In this document: one piece after another, positions 16,489 through 24,701 of the stretch
How the letters are laid out: each line of letters begins with the position of its first letter
Position numbering within the stretch: the stretch's first letter is position 1
Source: Aliarcobacter cibarius
Lineage (GTDB): Bacteria; Campylobacterota; Campylobacteria; Campylobacterales; Arcobacteraceae
DNA: 64,000 bases
Assembly: GCF_013372265.1 (NCBI RefSeq)
Contig: NZ_CP054051.1
Location: forward strand, 1,066,587 to 1,130,586
Direction: 5' to 3'
Program-made: the position numbers and the translations under genes
The notes under the pieces: generated by a model
Told to the model about the DNA's origin: nothing
Database searches by the model: none
The model's input: the letters and a program-made list of their open reading frames with translations, nothing else

Positions 16489-18332
16489 ATTTTTATGAAG
16501 TTGCAATTTTAAAATCACCTTTAGAAAATCTTACTTATCAAAGTGAAAATTTAATAGAAATTGGAACTTTGGTTGAAGTTACTTTAGCAAATAGAAAAAA
16601 CTCAAATCAAGCCATTATTATAAAAAAAGTTGAAAAACCAGAGTTTAAATGTAGTGATATTTTAAAAATAACAGATTTTTGTTGTAGCTCTTTTATGTTA
16701 GAAGTTGCTGATTTTATTAGTAAATATTATGTTTGTTCAATGGGACAAAGTTTAACTATTTTTCAGTTTTTTAACAAAAATATTGAGTATGAAAATAAAA
16801 TAATTGAGTTTAAAAAAGAGATAAACTTATCTAGCTTTCAGCAAGAAGCAAAAGATTTCTTGGATAGTAAAAAACAAGCTTTACTTTTTGCTAAGACGGG
16901 TGCTGGAAAGACTGAAATATATATAAAAACAATAAAAGAAGTTATAACTAATGGAAAACAAGCAGTTTTTCTAATGCCTGAAATCTCTCTTACTCCTCAA
17001 ATGCAAAAAAGACTTGAAGAAGTTTTTGGAAAAACTATTGCAATTTGGCATTCAAAGGTTAGTGTTAAAAAGAGAAGAGAAATTTTAGAAAATCTTCAAA
17101 ATGGTGAGATAAAACTAATTGCAGGAGCAAGATCTGCACTTTTTTTACCATATAAAGATTTAGGTTTGATAATAGTAGATGAAGAACATGATGATTCCTA
17201 TAAAAGTGATAGTACTCCAAGATATAATGCAAAAGATTTAGCTATTTTTATAGCTAAGAAATTTGATATAAAACTTATTTTAGGAAGTGCAACACCTTCA
17301 ATAAATAGTTTTCATAAAATTCCATATTTTGAATTAGATAGGACTTTTTATGAAACAAAAAAAAGTTATATTTTTGAAAACACAAGTCAGAAAATCTCAC
17401 AAAATACACTTCTAAAAATTGAAAATACTATAAAAAGCAATCATCAAACAATAGTTTTTTTACCAACTAGAGCAAATTTTAAACACCAAATATGTTTTGA
17501 TTGTGGTAAAAGTGTTGAATGCCCATTTTGTAGTGTGTCTATGAGTTTACATAAAAATGATTTGGCTTTAAAATGTCATTATTGTGGATTTACTCAAAAA
17601 ATACCAGAATTTTGTCCTTCTTGTAAAACAGGAATTATTAAAAATCATAGAGTTGGAACGGCAGAGATAGAAGAACTTTTAAAAAATGAATTTCCAAAAA
17701 ATATAATAAAAAGATTTGACACAGATACAATAAAAAATGAGAGAATTCTAAAAACGATACTTGATGAGTTTAATGATAATAAAATTGATGTTCTTGTTGG
17801 TACCCAAATGTTGTCAAAAGGGCATGATTATCACAATGTAAAACTAGCAGTTATTTTAGGAATTGATTGTTTGCTAAATATGAATTCCTATAAAGCTAGA
17901 GAAAAAGCATTGTCTTTACTTATTCAAATAGCAGGTAGAAGTGGAAGAAATGGCTTTGGAGAAGTTGTAATAGAGACAAAAAATGAAGAGTTTTTTAAAC
18001 ACTATTTAGAAGAGGCTAGTTATTTAGATTTTTTAAAAGATGAATTGGAGTTTAGAAAAGATTTGTATCCACCTTTTGTGAAACTTGCTCGAGTTATACT
18101 CTCTTCTACAAATGGATTAAAAGTAAAGGAAGAATTAGGAGAGATTGTAAAATATCTAAAATCAATAAATGAAATAGAAGTTGTTGGATTTGGAGAGTGT
18201 GCAATTTTTAAAATAGCAAATAAATATAGATATGAAATTTTAATTCGTTCAAAGAATTCAAAGGAGTTATTAAGATCTCTTCATTCTATAAAATCATCAC
18301 ATATTTCAATAGATATGGATACAATTTACTAA
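16485..18332 (+). CDS. priA: Primosomal replication restart helicase PriA
   Basis: PriA recognises abandoned forks and reloads the replicative helicase. The 615-residue protein has a shortened N-terminal DNA-binding region (1-105) and Walker A KTGAGKT (137-143). The Walker B form is DEEH (232-235, LIIVDEEHDDSYK). A cysteine-rich zinc region (about 335-380) has pairs in CFDCGKSVECPFC, CHYCG and CPSC. The C-terminal helicase lobe contains GTQMLSKGHDYHNV and QIAGRSGR. It overlaps the prepilin-like gene by four bases, so it is translated from the same message. The family is usually longer (about 730 residues in E. coli); epsilonproteobacterial PriA is known to be short. Confidence 0.95.
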   Translation: MNFYEVAILKSPLENLTYQSENLIEIGTLVEVTLANRKNSNQAIIIKKVEKPEFKCSDILKITDFCCSSFMLEVADFISKYYVCSMGQSLTIFQFFNKNIEYENKIIEFKKEINLSSFQQEAKDFLDSKKQALLFAKTGAGKTEIYIKTIKEVITNGKQAVFLMPEISLTPQMQKRLEEVFGKTIAIWHSKVSVKKRREILENLQNGEIKLIAGARSALFLPYKDLGLIIVDEEHDDSYKSDSTPRYNAKDLAIFIAKKFDIKLILGSATPSINSFHKIPYFELDRTFYETKKSYIFENTSQKISQNTLLKIENTIKSNHQTIVFLPTRANFKHQICFDCGKSVECPFCSVSMSLHKNDLALKCHYCGFTQKIPEFCPSCKTGIIKNHRVGTAEIEELLKNEFPKNIIKRFDTDTIKNERILKTILDEFNDNKIDVLVGTQMLSKGHDYHNVKLAVILGIDCLLNMNSYKAREKALSLLIQIAGRSGRNGFGEVVIETKNEEFFKHYLEEASYLDFLKDELEFRKDLYPPFVKLARVILSSTNGLKVKEELGEIVKYLKSINEIEVVGFGECAIFKIANKYRYEILIRSKNSKELLRSLHSIKSSHISIDMDTIY

Positions 18333-18368
18333 TAATTTAGTAAAATTAAAAAAATTTAAGGAGACAAA

Positions 18369-19061
18369 ATGGTAAATACAAAAGATGAGTTTAAAGAGCT
18401 TGTTTCAAGTATAGAAAAACAAAGTTGGTATAAAAAACCTTTGGCTTTTGGTATTGCACGATTGAGTCGAGGAGTTTTGGATAAAAATCTTATTCTTGAA
18501 GCTACTTATCCTACTATAAATTGGAATGAAAATAGTGGAAGTGGGACTGTGTTTTTAGCTGCTATTAAACAAAGTGGATATGAAATTGATATAAATAGAA
18601 GTGAAGCAGTTTTTCCTTTAACTGATAATTTTTTAACTTTTTGTATAGAGGCTTATAAACCATTTTATGAAGAAAAAGAGAAACATAAAAATCTTCAAGT
18701 TATCTCTACTTTAGCATCTTTACCAATAGATAGTGGTCTTAGTGCGGATGATTTTAGAGTCGTATTTATTTTTGAAGATGATAAACCACAAAGTGTTGAA
18801 ACTACTTATTTAAAACTTATTGCAAAACACACTAAAAAAGTAGAGAACCTAAATTTAGAAGGTGTTGAAGAGCTACTTACAAATTGTGCATGGATTGATG
18901 GTGTTCCTGTTGAATTAGAGTGGTTAAGACAAAATGAGATTATTTTAAAAGTTGCTGATAAATTTCCGAAAATTGATTATGTTGGAAAGTACTCAAGACT
19001 TTTAAAGCATATAATTCTTTCTGATGATGAAATAGCTTGTAAAGGTAGTTTATTAAAATAG
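18369..19061 (+). CDS. DapD-like protein lacking the left-handed beta-helix (N-terminal and middle domains only)
   Basis: This matches, over its whole 230 residues, the N-terminal and middle parts of epsilonproteobacterial tetrahydrodipicolinate N-succinyltransferase. Shared features as I remember the C. jejuni DapD sequence are a start NTKDEF, then KKPLAFGIARLSRG, SVETTYLKLIAKHTKKV, WIDGVPVELEWLRQNE and FPKIDYVGKYSRLLKHII. The full enzyme goes on with a hexapeptide-repeat beta-helix that holds much of the active site and the trimer. Here the protein stops about a dozen residues after the middle domain, in SDDEIACKGSLLK, followed by a hairpin. No remnant of the beta-helix is visible downstream. 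It has a good ribosome site (AAGGAG). It is either a paralogue with another role or a truncated gene. Confidence 0.75.
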   Translation: MVNTKDEFKELVSSIEKQSWYKKPLAFGIARLSRGVLDKNLILEATYPTINWNENSGSGTVFLAAIKQSGYEIDINRSEAVFPLTDNFLTFCIEAYKPFYEEKEKHKNLQVISTLASLPIDSGLSADDFRVVFIFEDDKPQSVETTYLKLIAKHTKKVENLNLEGVEELLTNCAWIDGVPVELEWLRQNEIILKVADKFPKIDYVGKYSRLLKHIILSDDEIACKGSLLK

Positions 19062-19086
19062 TTAAATAGCAATTCTTGCTATTTAA
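19062..19086. terminator. Hairpin between the DapD-like gene and a convergent hypothetical gene
   Basis: TTAAATAGCAA (19062-19072) pairs perfectly with TTGCTATTTAA (19076-19086) around a three-base loop. It starts right after the stop codon of the plus-strand gene and overlaps the end of the minus-strand gene. The arms supply short A and T stretches on both sides, so it may work in both directions. Confidence 0.6.
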
Positions 19087-19628
19087 TAAAATATCTCAAT
19101 TTTAGCATTTGCTATTTTTTTGTAAATTTTTAGATTTTTATTTAGTGGTAACCAATTTATTAAAACTATTGCTAAAGCTTCCCAAAGTGCTACCCAACCG
19201 CCAATCATAAATCCTTCGGAGATTATTTTATAAAATAAATTTTCATTTTCTGATAGTGAAAATGAGATAAAAACTAGTAAAAAACCAACAATAAAAAATA
19301 TAACAGAATTCTTCAAGCTCTCTTTCATACTTTTCTTTTCTAAAAATTGAAGATATGAAAAATATTCATTTATACTTGTTTGAAGTCTATTTGATGAATC
19401 TAAGTTGATTTTTTCTTCAAAATGAAATTGTAAAATAAAAGGAATATTTCCTATTTCATCAACACATTCAAATAAATATTCTTCTAGTTTATATTTTAAA
19501 TCTTTTTTTATAAATGATGATTTCTTATCATAATCTTCATATAAATCTTCTATTTTAGGTGTGTGAATCTTTATAATTAGATTTCCAGAATCATCTTTGT
19601 CATATCGGTTTAAAATGTAATTTTTCAT
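19083..19628 (-). CDS. Hypothetical protein with two C-terminal membrane helices (181 aa)
   Basis: I do not recognise this protein. Residues 1-105 are soluble and charged, with strands in the first 30 residues (YILNRYDKDDSGNLIIKIHTP) and helices after that. Two hydrophobic helices follow (about residues 108-126 and 136-158, the second containing GGWVALWEALAIVLINWLP). The C-terminus is a short basic tail (NKNLKIYKKIANAKIEIFY). The arrangement suggests a cytoplasmic domain held at the inner membrane. It is divergent from the ABC-F gene and convergent with the DapD-like gene. Confidence 0.65.
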   Translation of the reverse strand: MKNYILNRYDKDDSGNLIIKIHTPKIEDLYEDYDKKSSFIKKDLKYKLEEYLFECVDEIGNIPFILQFHFEEKINLDSSNRLQTSINEYFSYLQFLEKKSMKESLKNSVIFFIVGFLLVFISFSLSENENLFYKIISEGFMIGGWVALWEALAIVLINWLPLNKNLKIYKKIANAKIEIFY

Positions 19629-19701
19629 TTATATTTTATTGTTTCTTTCAGAAAATTTATTTATGAATTCTAGCATAACCAAGCTATAACACAAAATATC
19701 T

Positions 19702-19707
19702 TATAAT
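19702..19707 (+). promoter_or_regulatory. TATAAT box for the ABC-F gene
   Basis: A consensus TATAAT is followed by CTTGCCC, the C/G-rich patch seen after several -10 boxes in this window, and lies 36 bases before the start codon. Confidence 0.55.
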
Positions 19708-19743
19708 CTTGCCCAAAAAATTTTAAATAATTAAAGAGAAAAA

Positions 19744-21498
19744 ATGGTAGAGCTAATAAACATAAGAAAATCTTACCCAACACAAGATTTATATCAAGAT
19801 TTGAATTTACGATTAAATAAAGGTGATAAGGTTGGTCTTGTTGGTCGAAATGGTACTGGAAAATCGACTCTTTTTAAACTTATTCTTGGTGAAGAACAAC
19901 CAGATAGTGGAGAAATTGCAACTCCAAAGAACTATAAAATTGGAGCTTTAAAACAGTATTTTGATTTCACTGAAAAAACACTAATTGATGAAACAGCATT
20001 GGCTTTAAGTGAAGATGATAAATACAATATTTATAAAGCAGAGAAAATTCTGTTTGGTTTAGGTTTTAGTGAAGATGATTTGCAAAAAGAGCCAAAATCA
20101 TTTTCAGGCGGATATCAAATTAGAATTAATTTAGCAAAATTGCTTTTAACAGAACCAAATATGCTACTTCTAGATGAGCCTACAAACTACTTAGATATTC
20201 TTTCTATTCGTTGGTTAAGAGAATTTCTGAAAAGTTTTGATGGAGAAGTTATCCTTATAACACACGATAGAGATTTTATGAATAGTGTTTGTACTCATAC
20301 TATGGGAATTATTAGAAGAAATGCTTTTATTATTCAAGGAAGTACAGACAAATTCTTTGAGCAATTAAGTGCAAATGAAGAGCATTATGAAAAACAAAAA
20401 ATTGCACAAGAAAAGAAAATAAAAGATCTTGAAGAGTTTATTGCAAAAAATAAAGCACGAGCTGCAACAGCAACATTAGCTCAATCAAAAGTTAAAATTT
20501 TAGAAAAAATGGAAGTTATGGAAGATTTAGAGTACGATAAAGACTTAAATTTTGATTTTAACTATAAAGATACAAGTGCGAAATTCCTAGTTGAAGTAAA
20601 AGATTTAAGTTTTGGATATTCAAAAGACAATATTTTATTTAAAGATATAACTTTTGCATTAAGTAAAGGTGAAACTTTAGGAATTATTGGAAAAAATGGA
20701 AAAGGGAAATCAACACTTTTAAATGTTATTGCTGGAGAACTAAAAGCTCTTAGTGGAACTGTAGATTATCATCCAAGTACAGTTTTTGGACATTTTGGAC
20801 AAACAAATATAAATCATTTGAATCTAAACAATACAATTATTGAAGAGATACAAAGTGTAAACAATAAAATTCCAGAACCAGTTATTAGAAATATTTGTGG
20901 AATTATGATGTTTAGTGGAGATAATGCAAAGAAAAAAATCTCTTTATTATCTGGAGGGGAAAAATCTAGAGTAATGCTTGGAAAAATTATAGCAAAAGAT
21001 GTAAATTTACTTTTTCTAGATGAGCCTACGAATCACCTTGATATTGAATCAATTGAGGCACTTACAAATGCTATAAAAGCTTTTGAAGGATCAAGTATCA
21101 TTGTAACTCACAGTGAGGAGTTATTACGAGCTGTTTGTGATAGATTAATTGTATTTACAAATGATGGAGCTGATTATTTCAATGGAACTTATGACGAGTT
21201 TTTAGAGAAAATAGGTTGGGGTGATGATATTGATGATAAAAAAACTAGTAAAAAAGAAGATAAAAAAGATAAGCCAAAGTTAAATAAAAAAGAGAGTAAG
21301 CAATTAAGAGCACAGTTAGTTGCTAAAAAAAGTCAAGATTTGAAACCTTTGAAAGTTGAACTTGAAGAACTTGAAAATAAAGTTTCTACATTGTTTGGGG
21401 CTGATAAAACTAAAGTTGAAAATAGTATCTTAGAAATTATGCAAAAGATTGAGACTATAAATAAAGAGTTTGATGAAAAAATGGCAGAACTTAGCTAG
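19744..21498 (+). CDS. ABC-F family ATPase (ribosome-associated translation factor type)
   Basis: A 584-residue protein with two ABC domains and no membrane segments. Domain 1 has Walker A GRNGTGKST (34-42), signature FSGGYQIRINLAK and Walker B LLLDEPTNYLD. Domain 2 has GKNGKGKST, LSGGEKSRVMLGK and LFLDEPTNHLD. Between them lies the linker rich in Lys/Glu helices (about 205-270) that reaches the peptidyl-transferase region in known ABC-F factors. The C-terminal 85 residues are a charged coiled coil like that of Uup/YheS-type proteins. Such proteins act on stalled or non-programmed ribosomes; the exact subfamily is not certain. It has its own promoter and terminator. Confidence 0.9.
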   Translation: MVELINIRKSYPTQDLYQDLNLRLNKGDKVGLVGRNGTGKSTLFKLILGEEQPDSGEIATPKNYKIGALKQYFDFTEKTLIDETALALSEDDKYNIYKAEKILFGLGFSEDDLQKEPKSFSGGYQIRINLAKLLLTEPNMLLLDEPTNYLDILSIRWLREFLKSFDGEVILITHDRDFMNSVCTHTMGIIRRNAFIIQGSTDKFFEQLSANEEHYEKQKIAQEKKIKDLEEFIAKNKARAATATLAQSKVKILEKMEVMEDLEYDKDLNFDFNYKDTSAKFLVEVKDLSFGYSKDNILFKDITFALSKGETLGIIGKNGKGKSTLLNVIAGELKALSGTVDYHPSTVFGHFGQTNINHLNLNNTIIEEIQSVNNKIPEPVIRNICGIMMFSGDNAKKKISLLSGGEKSRVMLGKIIAKDVNLLFLDEPTNHLDIESIEALTNAIKAFEGSSIIVTHSEELLRAVCDRLIVFTNDGADYFNGTYDEFLEKIGWGDDIDDKKTSKKEDKKDKPKLNKKESKQLRAQLVAKKSQDLKPLKVELEELENKVSTLFGADKTKVENSILEIMQKIETINKEFDEKMAELS

Positions 21499-21506
21499 TA
21501 AGTTTT

Positions 21507-21537
21507 GAGAAAAGATATTTTATCTTTTCTCTTTTTT
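21507..21537 (+). terminator. Intrinsic terminator after the ABC-F gene
   Basis: A perfect 11-bp stem (21507-21517 with 21521-21531) with a TTT loop is followed by six T residues (21532-21537). It also covers the stop codon of the convergent ycaO gene. Confidence 0.9.
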
Positions 21538-23124
21538 AGAATCAAATAGTTTTAGAATATTTTTATATGCATCTGCAAATTCTAAGTTTATTAAAGATTC
21601 TTTTCCTTCTATAATATTTAAAGCTCTTTGTATATTTTCTTCACCAAAAACATCACAAAGCCCTTCAATATGATCTTCTAAATCTAAATCTTCTTGATAA
21701 GCTCTTAGTACTTGAGCTAATATATAATTAAAAGGTTTGTTTGATTGTTCAAGATAGAAAATCGCTTCTTCATACTCTTCTAGTTTAATTAAAATATCAG
21801 CTTTAAACTCAAATAAAGAGAAATCTTTTTTGAAAATAACACCAATAAATGGACCTATATTTACAGAATCATCAAATCCATTTAATTCATCAAGTAATTC
21901 TTCTAAATCATACTTATCTTTATTTAAAATAAAATCTCGTATTAATTTCCCTTGGTTTTTATTGTTATAAATCATATCTTCAAGTGGATAAATTTCAGAA
22001 AAATTAGGAACTATCATATGACAAGAGTAAAACCCTAAATAATCATACTCTCTTAAATAGATTGTTTTATTTTCTTTGTCTAAAATATCTTTTAAAAATA
22101 TAAATTGTTCAGTGCTATTTTCTATGTTAAATTTCCAAGAAGTATAATCAAAAGATTTATTCTTATTTAAAAATTGAAGTCCTACTTTAGCATTCGAATC
22201 CACAAAATGTGACTCTAAATTTGAATTTGAACCTATCTCTTCAAGGTCAAAACTAGGTCTTTCAAAGCTATCTAATTCATCTATTTCTCTTCCTTGCAAT
22301 AATTCAGTCAATGTTCTTTCAATACTAGCTTCTAATATAGGATGACTTCCAAAAGATAAAAATAGAGTGTTGTTTTTTGGATTTATAAATGCTATTGCAG
22401 TAACAGGATATAGTCCACCAAGTGAAGCATCATAAACTTTAACTATATAACCATGATTTTCTAGTGCTTTTATATCTTCATTTATTTTTGGGAAAAAGCT
22501 TAAAACTTCTTTTGGAAATTCTGGAAGAGATAGCCCTTCTTTTATAACTTTAAGTTTTACATATCTTTCAAAAACTTCGCATAAAGCTTGAACTTTTGCT
22601 TCATCTTTTGTATTTCCTGTTGATAATCCATTGCTTGCATACAAGTTTGATAATATACTTGTAGGAAAATATACTGTTTTTTCTGAAGATTGATTTATAA
22701 AAGGAAGAGTTACAATATTTTCAAAATTACTTGAATTAAAATCTAAAAAATCATTTTTCTCAAGTCCTTCCATAGTGTAATATTTTTTAAGTTCAGAATC
22801 TAGGAAATCTTCATTTTTATCAAACTCTTTTTGATCTTTGAAAAATTTTCTATTTTCTAAGTAAAAATCATTAAAATATAAATTTGTTTGTAATCTTTCT
22901 ATAAATTCACCATATGCACTTGCTAAACAAGAGTTTAAAAGGCTTCCTTTTCCATTTGAAAAAATAAAATTATTTGCACCTTCGAAACTTAAATTTATTG
23001 AGAAGCTATTTTTTACAGGATTTTTTTCTTTTGATAGTTTGATTTTATATCCAAAATCATCTATTATTTTTTTCATTTTTGTTATAGATGTCTCTAGAGG
23101 AGCATCTTTTGAGAGTAAGTTCAT
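21520..23124 (-). CDS. ycaO: YcaO, ATP-dependent accessory of ribosomal protein S12 methylthiolation (E. coli type)
   Basis: The start (LLSKDAPLETSITKMKKIIDDFGY, with a later FSNGKGSLLNSCLASAYGEFIERLQTNLYF) closely follows E. coli YcaO. The YcaO ATP-grasp-like core binds ATP through Glu/Gln residues in the CLASAYGEFIERL and EAKVQALCEVFERYVK helices and the region ILEASIERTLTELLQGRE. A C-terminal helical TPR-like extension (about residues 430-534) is typical of this non-azoline group. E. coli YcaO helps RimO modify S12, by a mechanism not fully known. No precursor peptide gene or partner cyclodehydratase lies nearby, so a thiazole/oxazole peptide cluster is not supported. Confidence 0.88.
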   Translation of the reverse strand: MNLLSKDAPLETSITKMKKIIDDFGYKIKLSKEKNPVKNSFSINLSFEGANNFIFSNGKGSLLNSCLASAYGEFIERLQTNLYFNDFYLENRKFFKDQKEFDKNEDFLDSELKKYYTMEGLEKNDFLDFNSSNFENIVTLPFINQSSEKTVYFPTSILSNLYASNGLSTGNTKDEAKVQALCEVFERYVKLKVIKEGLSLPEFPKEVLSFFPKINEDIKALENHGYIVKVYDASLGGLYPVTAIAFINPKNNTLFLSFGSHPILEASIERTLTELLQGREIDELDSFERPSFDLEEIGSNSNLESHFVDSNAKVGLQFLNKNKSFDYTSWKFNIENSTEQFIFLKDILDKENKTIYLREYDYLGFYSCHMIVPNFSEIYPLEDMIYNNKNQGKLIRDFILNKDKYDLEELLDELNGFDDSVNIGPFIGVIFKKDFSLFEFKADILIKLEEYEEAIFYLEQSNKPFNYILAQVLRAYQEDLDLEDHIEGLCDVFGEENIQRALNIIEGKESLINLEFADAYKNILKLFDSKKEKR

Positions 23125-23181
23125 ATTATTTCTTTCTTAAAATTTTTGTGAAGTATAGCTAAAAGTTATTAGAGTTAGATT

Positions 23182-23862
23182 TTATAAAATTTGATTTATA
23201 AAACAACCATTTCCATAAGGTTGTTTTGAATAGTATAGTTTTGAATGACAAACTATTAAAGCATGAAATTCTTGATAGACAATCACTAGCTCATGTTCAT
23301 CTTTTATCTCTTTTTTTAATTCTTTTTCAAAAAGATTCTTAATCTCTATATATTTTGTTTTTTCATTTATAAGATTATTATGAAGTAACAATCTTTTTGT
23401 ATATGCATCTACTTTAAAATGAGGTTGTTTAAAACCATACAACAGCATACTATCAGCGGTTTCTTCTCCAACTCCTTTTATTTTTAAAAGTTCATCTCTA
23501 GTTGGAATTTTTCCATTCAGATTCTCAAAAAAATTTATAAAATTTAGAATATATTGAGATTTTTGATTGCTATATCCTGAAGGCTTTATTAATTCTTTTA
23601 ACTTTTTTATTGGAAGATTTTTTATTTTCTTATAATCTAAAACATCAGCATTTCTTAGATTTTCAAGACTTTGAACAACTTGCTTAAAACTTCTATTTTG
23701 AGTTAAAATCGAAGCTAAGCATACTTCAAAGATTTGATTTTCATTTTTTGGATATGAGTAATCAAGTTTATGATAGTACTCCTTTAAATCCATAAATGGC
23801 CACCAACCTTGAGGGCCATAAGTGTTATAAAGTTTATTATAAATTTTAAATATCTTGTTCAT
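23182..23862 (-). CDS. HhH-GPD DNA glycosylase of MagIII type (3-methyladenine glycosylase-like)
   Basis: The endonuclease III fold is clear: TQNRSFKQVVQSLENLR early, helix-hairpin-helix LLKIKGVGEETADSML (126-140) and catalytic Asp152 (FKVDAYTKRLL). Two features separate it from Nth. The lyase Lys of GVGRKTA is replaced (GVGEETA), so it should be monofunctional. The four-Cys iron-sulfur cluster is absent; only Cys205 and Cys220 remain in that region. H. pylori MagIII, which excises 3-methyladenine, has the same traits. The gene overlaps the Ada-like gene upstream by 17 bases, so both make an alkylation-repair unit. Confidence 0.82.
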   Translation of the reverse strand: MNKIFKIYNKLYNTYGPQGWWPFMDLKEYYHKLDYSYPKNENQIFEVCLASILTQNRSFKQVVQSLENLRNADVLDYKKIKNLPIKKLKELIKPSGYSNQKSQYILNFINFFENLNGKIPTRDELLKIKGVGEETADSMLLYGFKQPHFKVDAYTKRLLLHNNLINEKTKYIEIKNLFEKELKKEIKDEHELVIVYQEFHALIVCHSKLYYSKQPYGNGCFINQIL

Positions 23863-24685
23863 CTTTATTTATTTCATATTCTAATAGGTTCTTTTTTCTC
23901 TCTATGCCCCATCTATAACCACTCATAGCTCCACTTTTTGCTATTACTCTATGACAAGGAATTAAATAACCTATATGGTTTTTACCAATTGCATTTGCAA
24001 CTGCTCTTGCTGATTTTGGCTTATCTAGGACATTTGCTATATCACTATATGTTGCAATTTCTCCATTTGGAATATTAATTAGTGCTTTCCAAACATTTAT
24101 CTGTAAATTTGTACCTTTTACAAAAAGAGGATATTTTTTATTTTTTATAAAGATATTTTCCAAATATTCATTTGCTAATTTTTCATTAAAAATTAAATTA
24201 GCATTTTCCCAAAGTTGATTAAATCTTTGAAAAATATCTTTTTTATTGTTATCACAAAAACCTAAATAACAAATTCCTTTATCTGTAAAACCAATCAAAG
24301 CTTCACCAAAAGGTGTTTGTCCAAATCCATAAGTTATCTCTACATCTTTACCTTTTTCTTTCCACTCTTTTGGAGTTACTCCTATAAGGTTTACAAAAAG
24401 TTCATGAAGACGACTTGAACTAGAAAGTCCAATATCCAAACTACTATCAAGAATGGATTTGGACTCTTTGATATGCTCTTTTGCATAATTTAGTGTAACA
24501 CTATGTAAGAACTGTTTAGGTGTAACACCTACATATTCTTTAAATACTCTTATAAAATGGTACTTACTCATACCAATATTTTTTGCTACTTCATCAATAC
24601 TTGGATGAGATTTGAAATTCTCATCTATGTATTTTATAGCTTTTTCTATTTGTTTATAAGTAGAGCTATCTTTATGTGTTAGCAA
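23846..24685 (-). CDS. AraC-type regulator fused to O6-methylguanine-DNA methyltransferase (Ada-like, no N-terminal Ada domain)
   Basis: Residues 12-108 are an AraC/XylS DNA-binding domain with two helix-turn-helix units (DEVAKNIGMSKYHFIRVFKEY and DIGLSSSSRLHELFV). Residues 115-275 are an alkyltransferase domain, with acceptor Cys244 in IPCHRVIAKSG and the DNA-binding Ser/Arg motif SARAVANAIGKN. The classical Ada begins with a zinc domain (Cys38) that senses methylphosphotriesters. That domain is missing here, so the activating signal would have to come from elsewhere or the AraC part merely binds DNA. It overlaps the glycosylase gene by 17 bases and follows glyA after 16 bases. Confidence 0.88.
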   Translation of the reverse strand: MLTHKDSSTYKQIEKAIKYIDENFKSHPSIDEVAKNIGMSKYHFIRVFKEYVGVTPKQFLHSVTLNYAKEHIKESKSILDSSLDIGLSSSSRLHELFVNLIGVTPKEWKEKGKDVEITYGFGQTPFGEALIGFTDKGICYLGFCDNNKKDIFQRFNQLWENANLIFNEKLANEYLENIFIKNKKYPLFVKGTNLQINVWKALINIPNGEIATYSDIANVLDKPKSARAVANAIGKNHIGYLIPCHRVIAKSGAMSGYRWGIERKKNLLEYEINKDEQDI

Positions 24686-24701
24686 TCTTTAAAAACCTTT
24701 A

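Noticed and set aside
19744-21498. ABC transporter ATPase
   Set aside because: Two fused ABC domains with a charged linker and no membrane subunit indicate a cytosolic ABC-F factor.
21520-23124. Thiazole/oxazole-modified peptide (RiPP) cluster around YcaO
   Set aside because: The YcaO is the E. coli non-azoline type with a C-terminal helical extension, and no precursor peptide, dehydrogenase or partner protein gene lies nearby.
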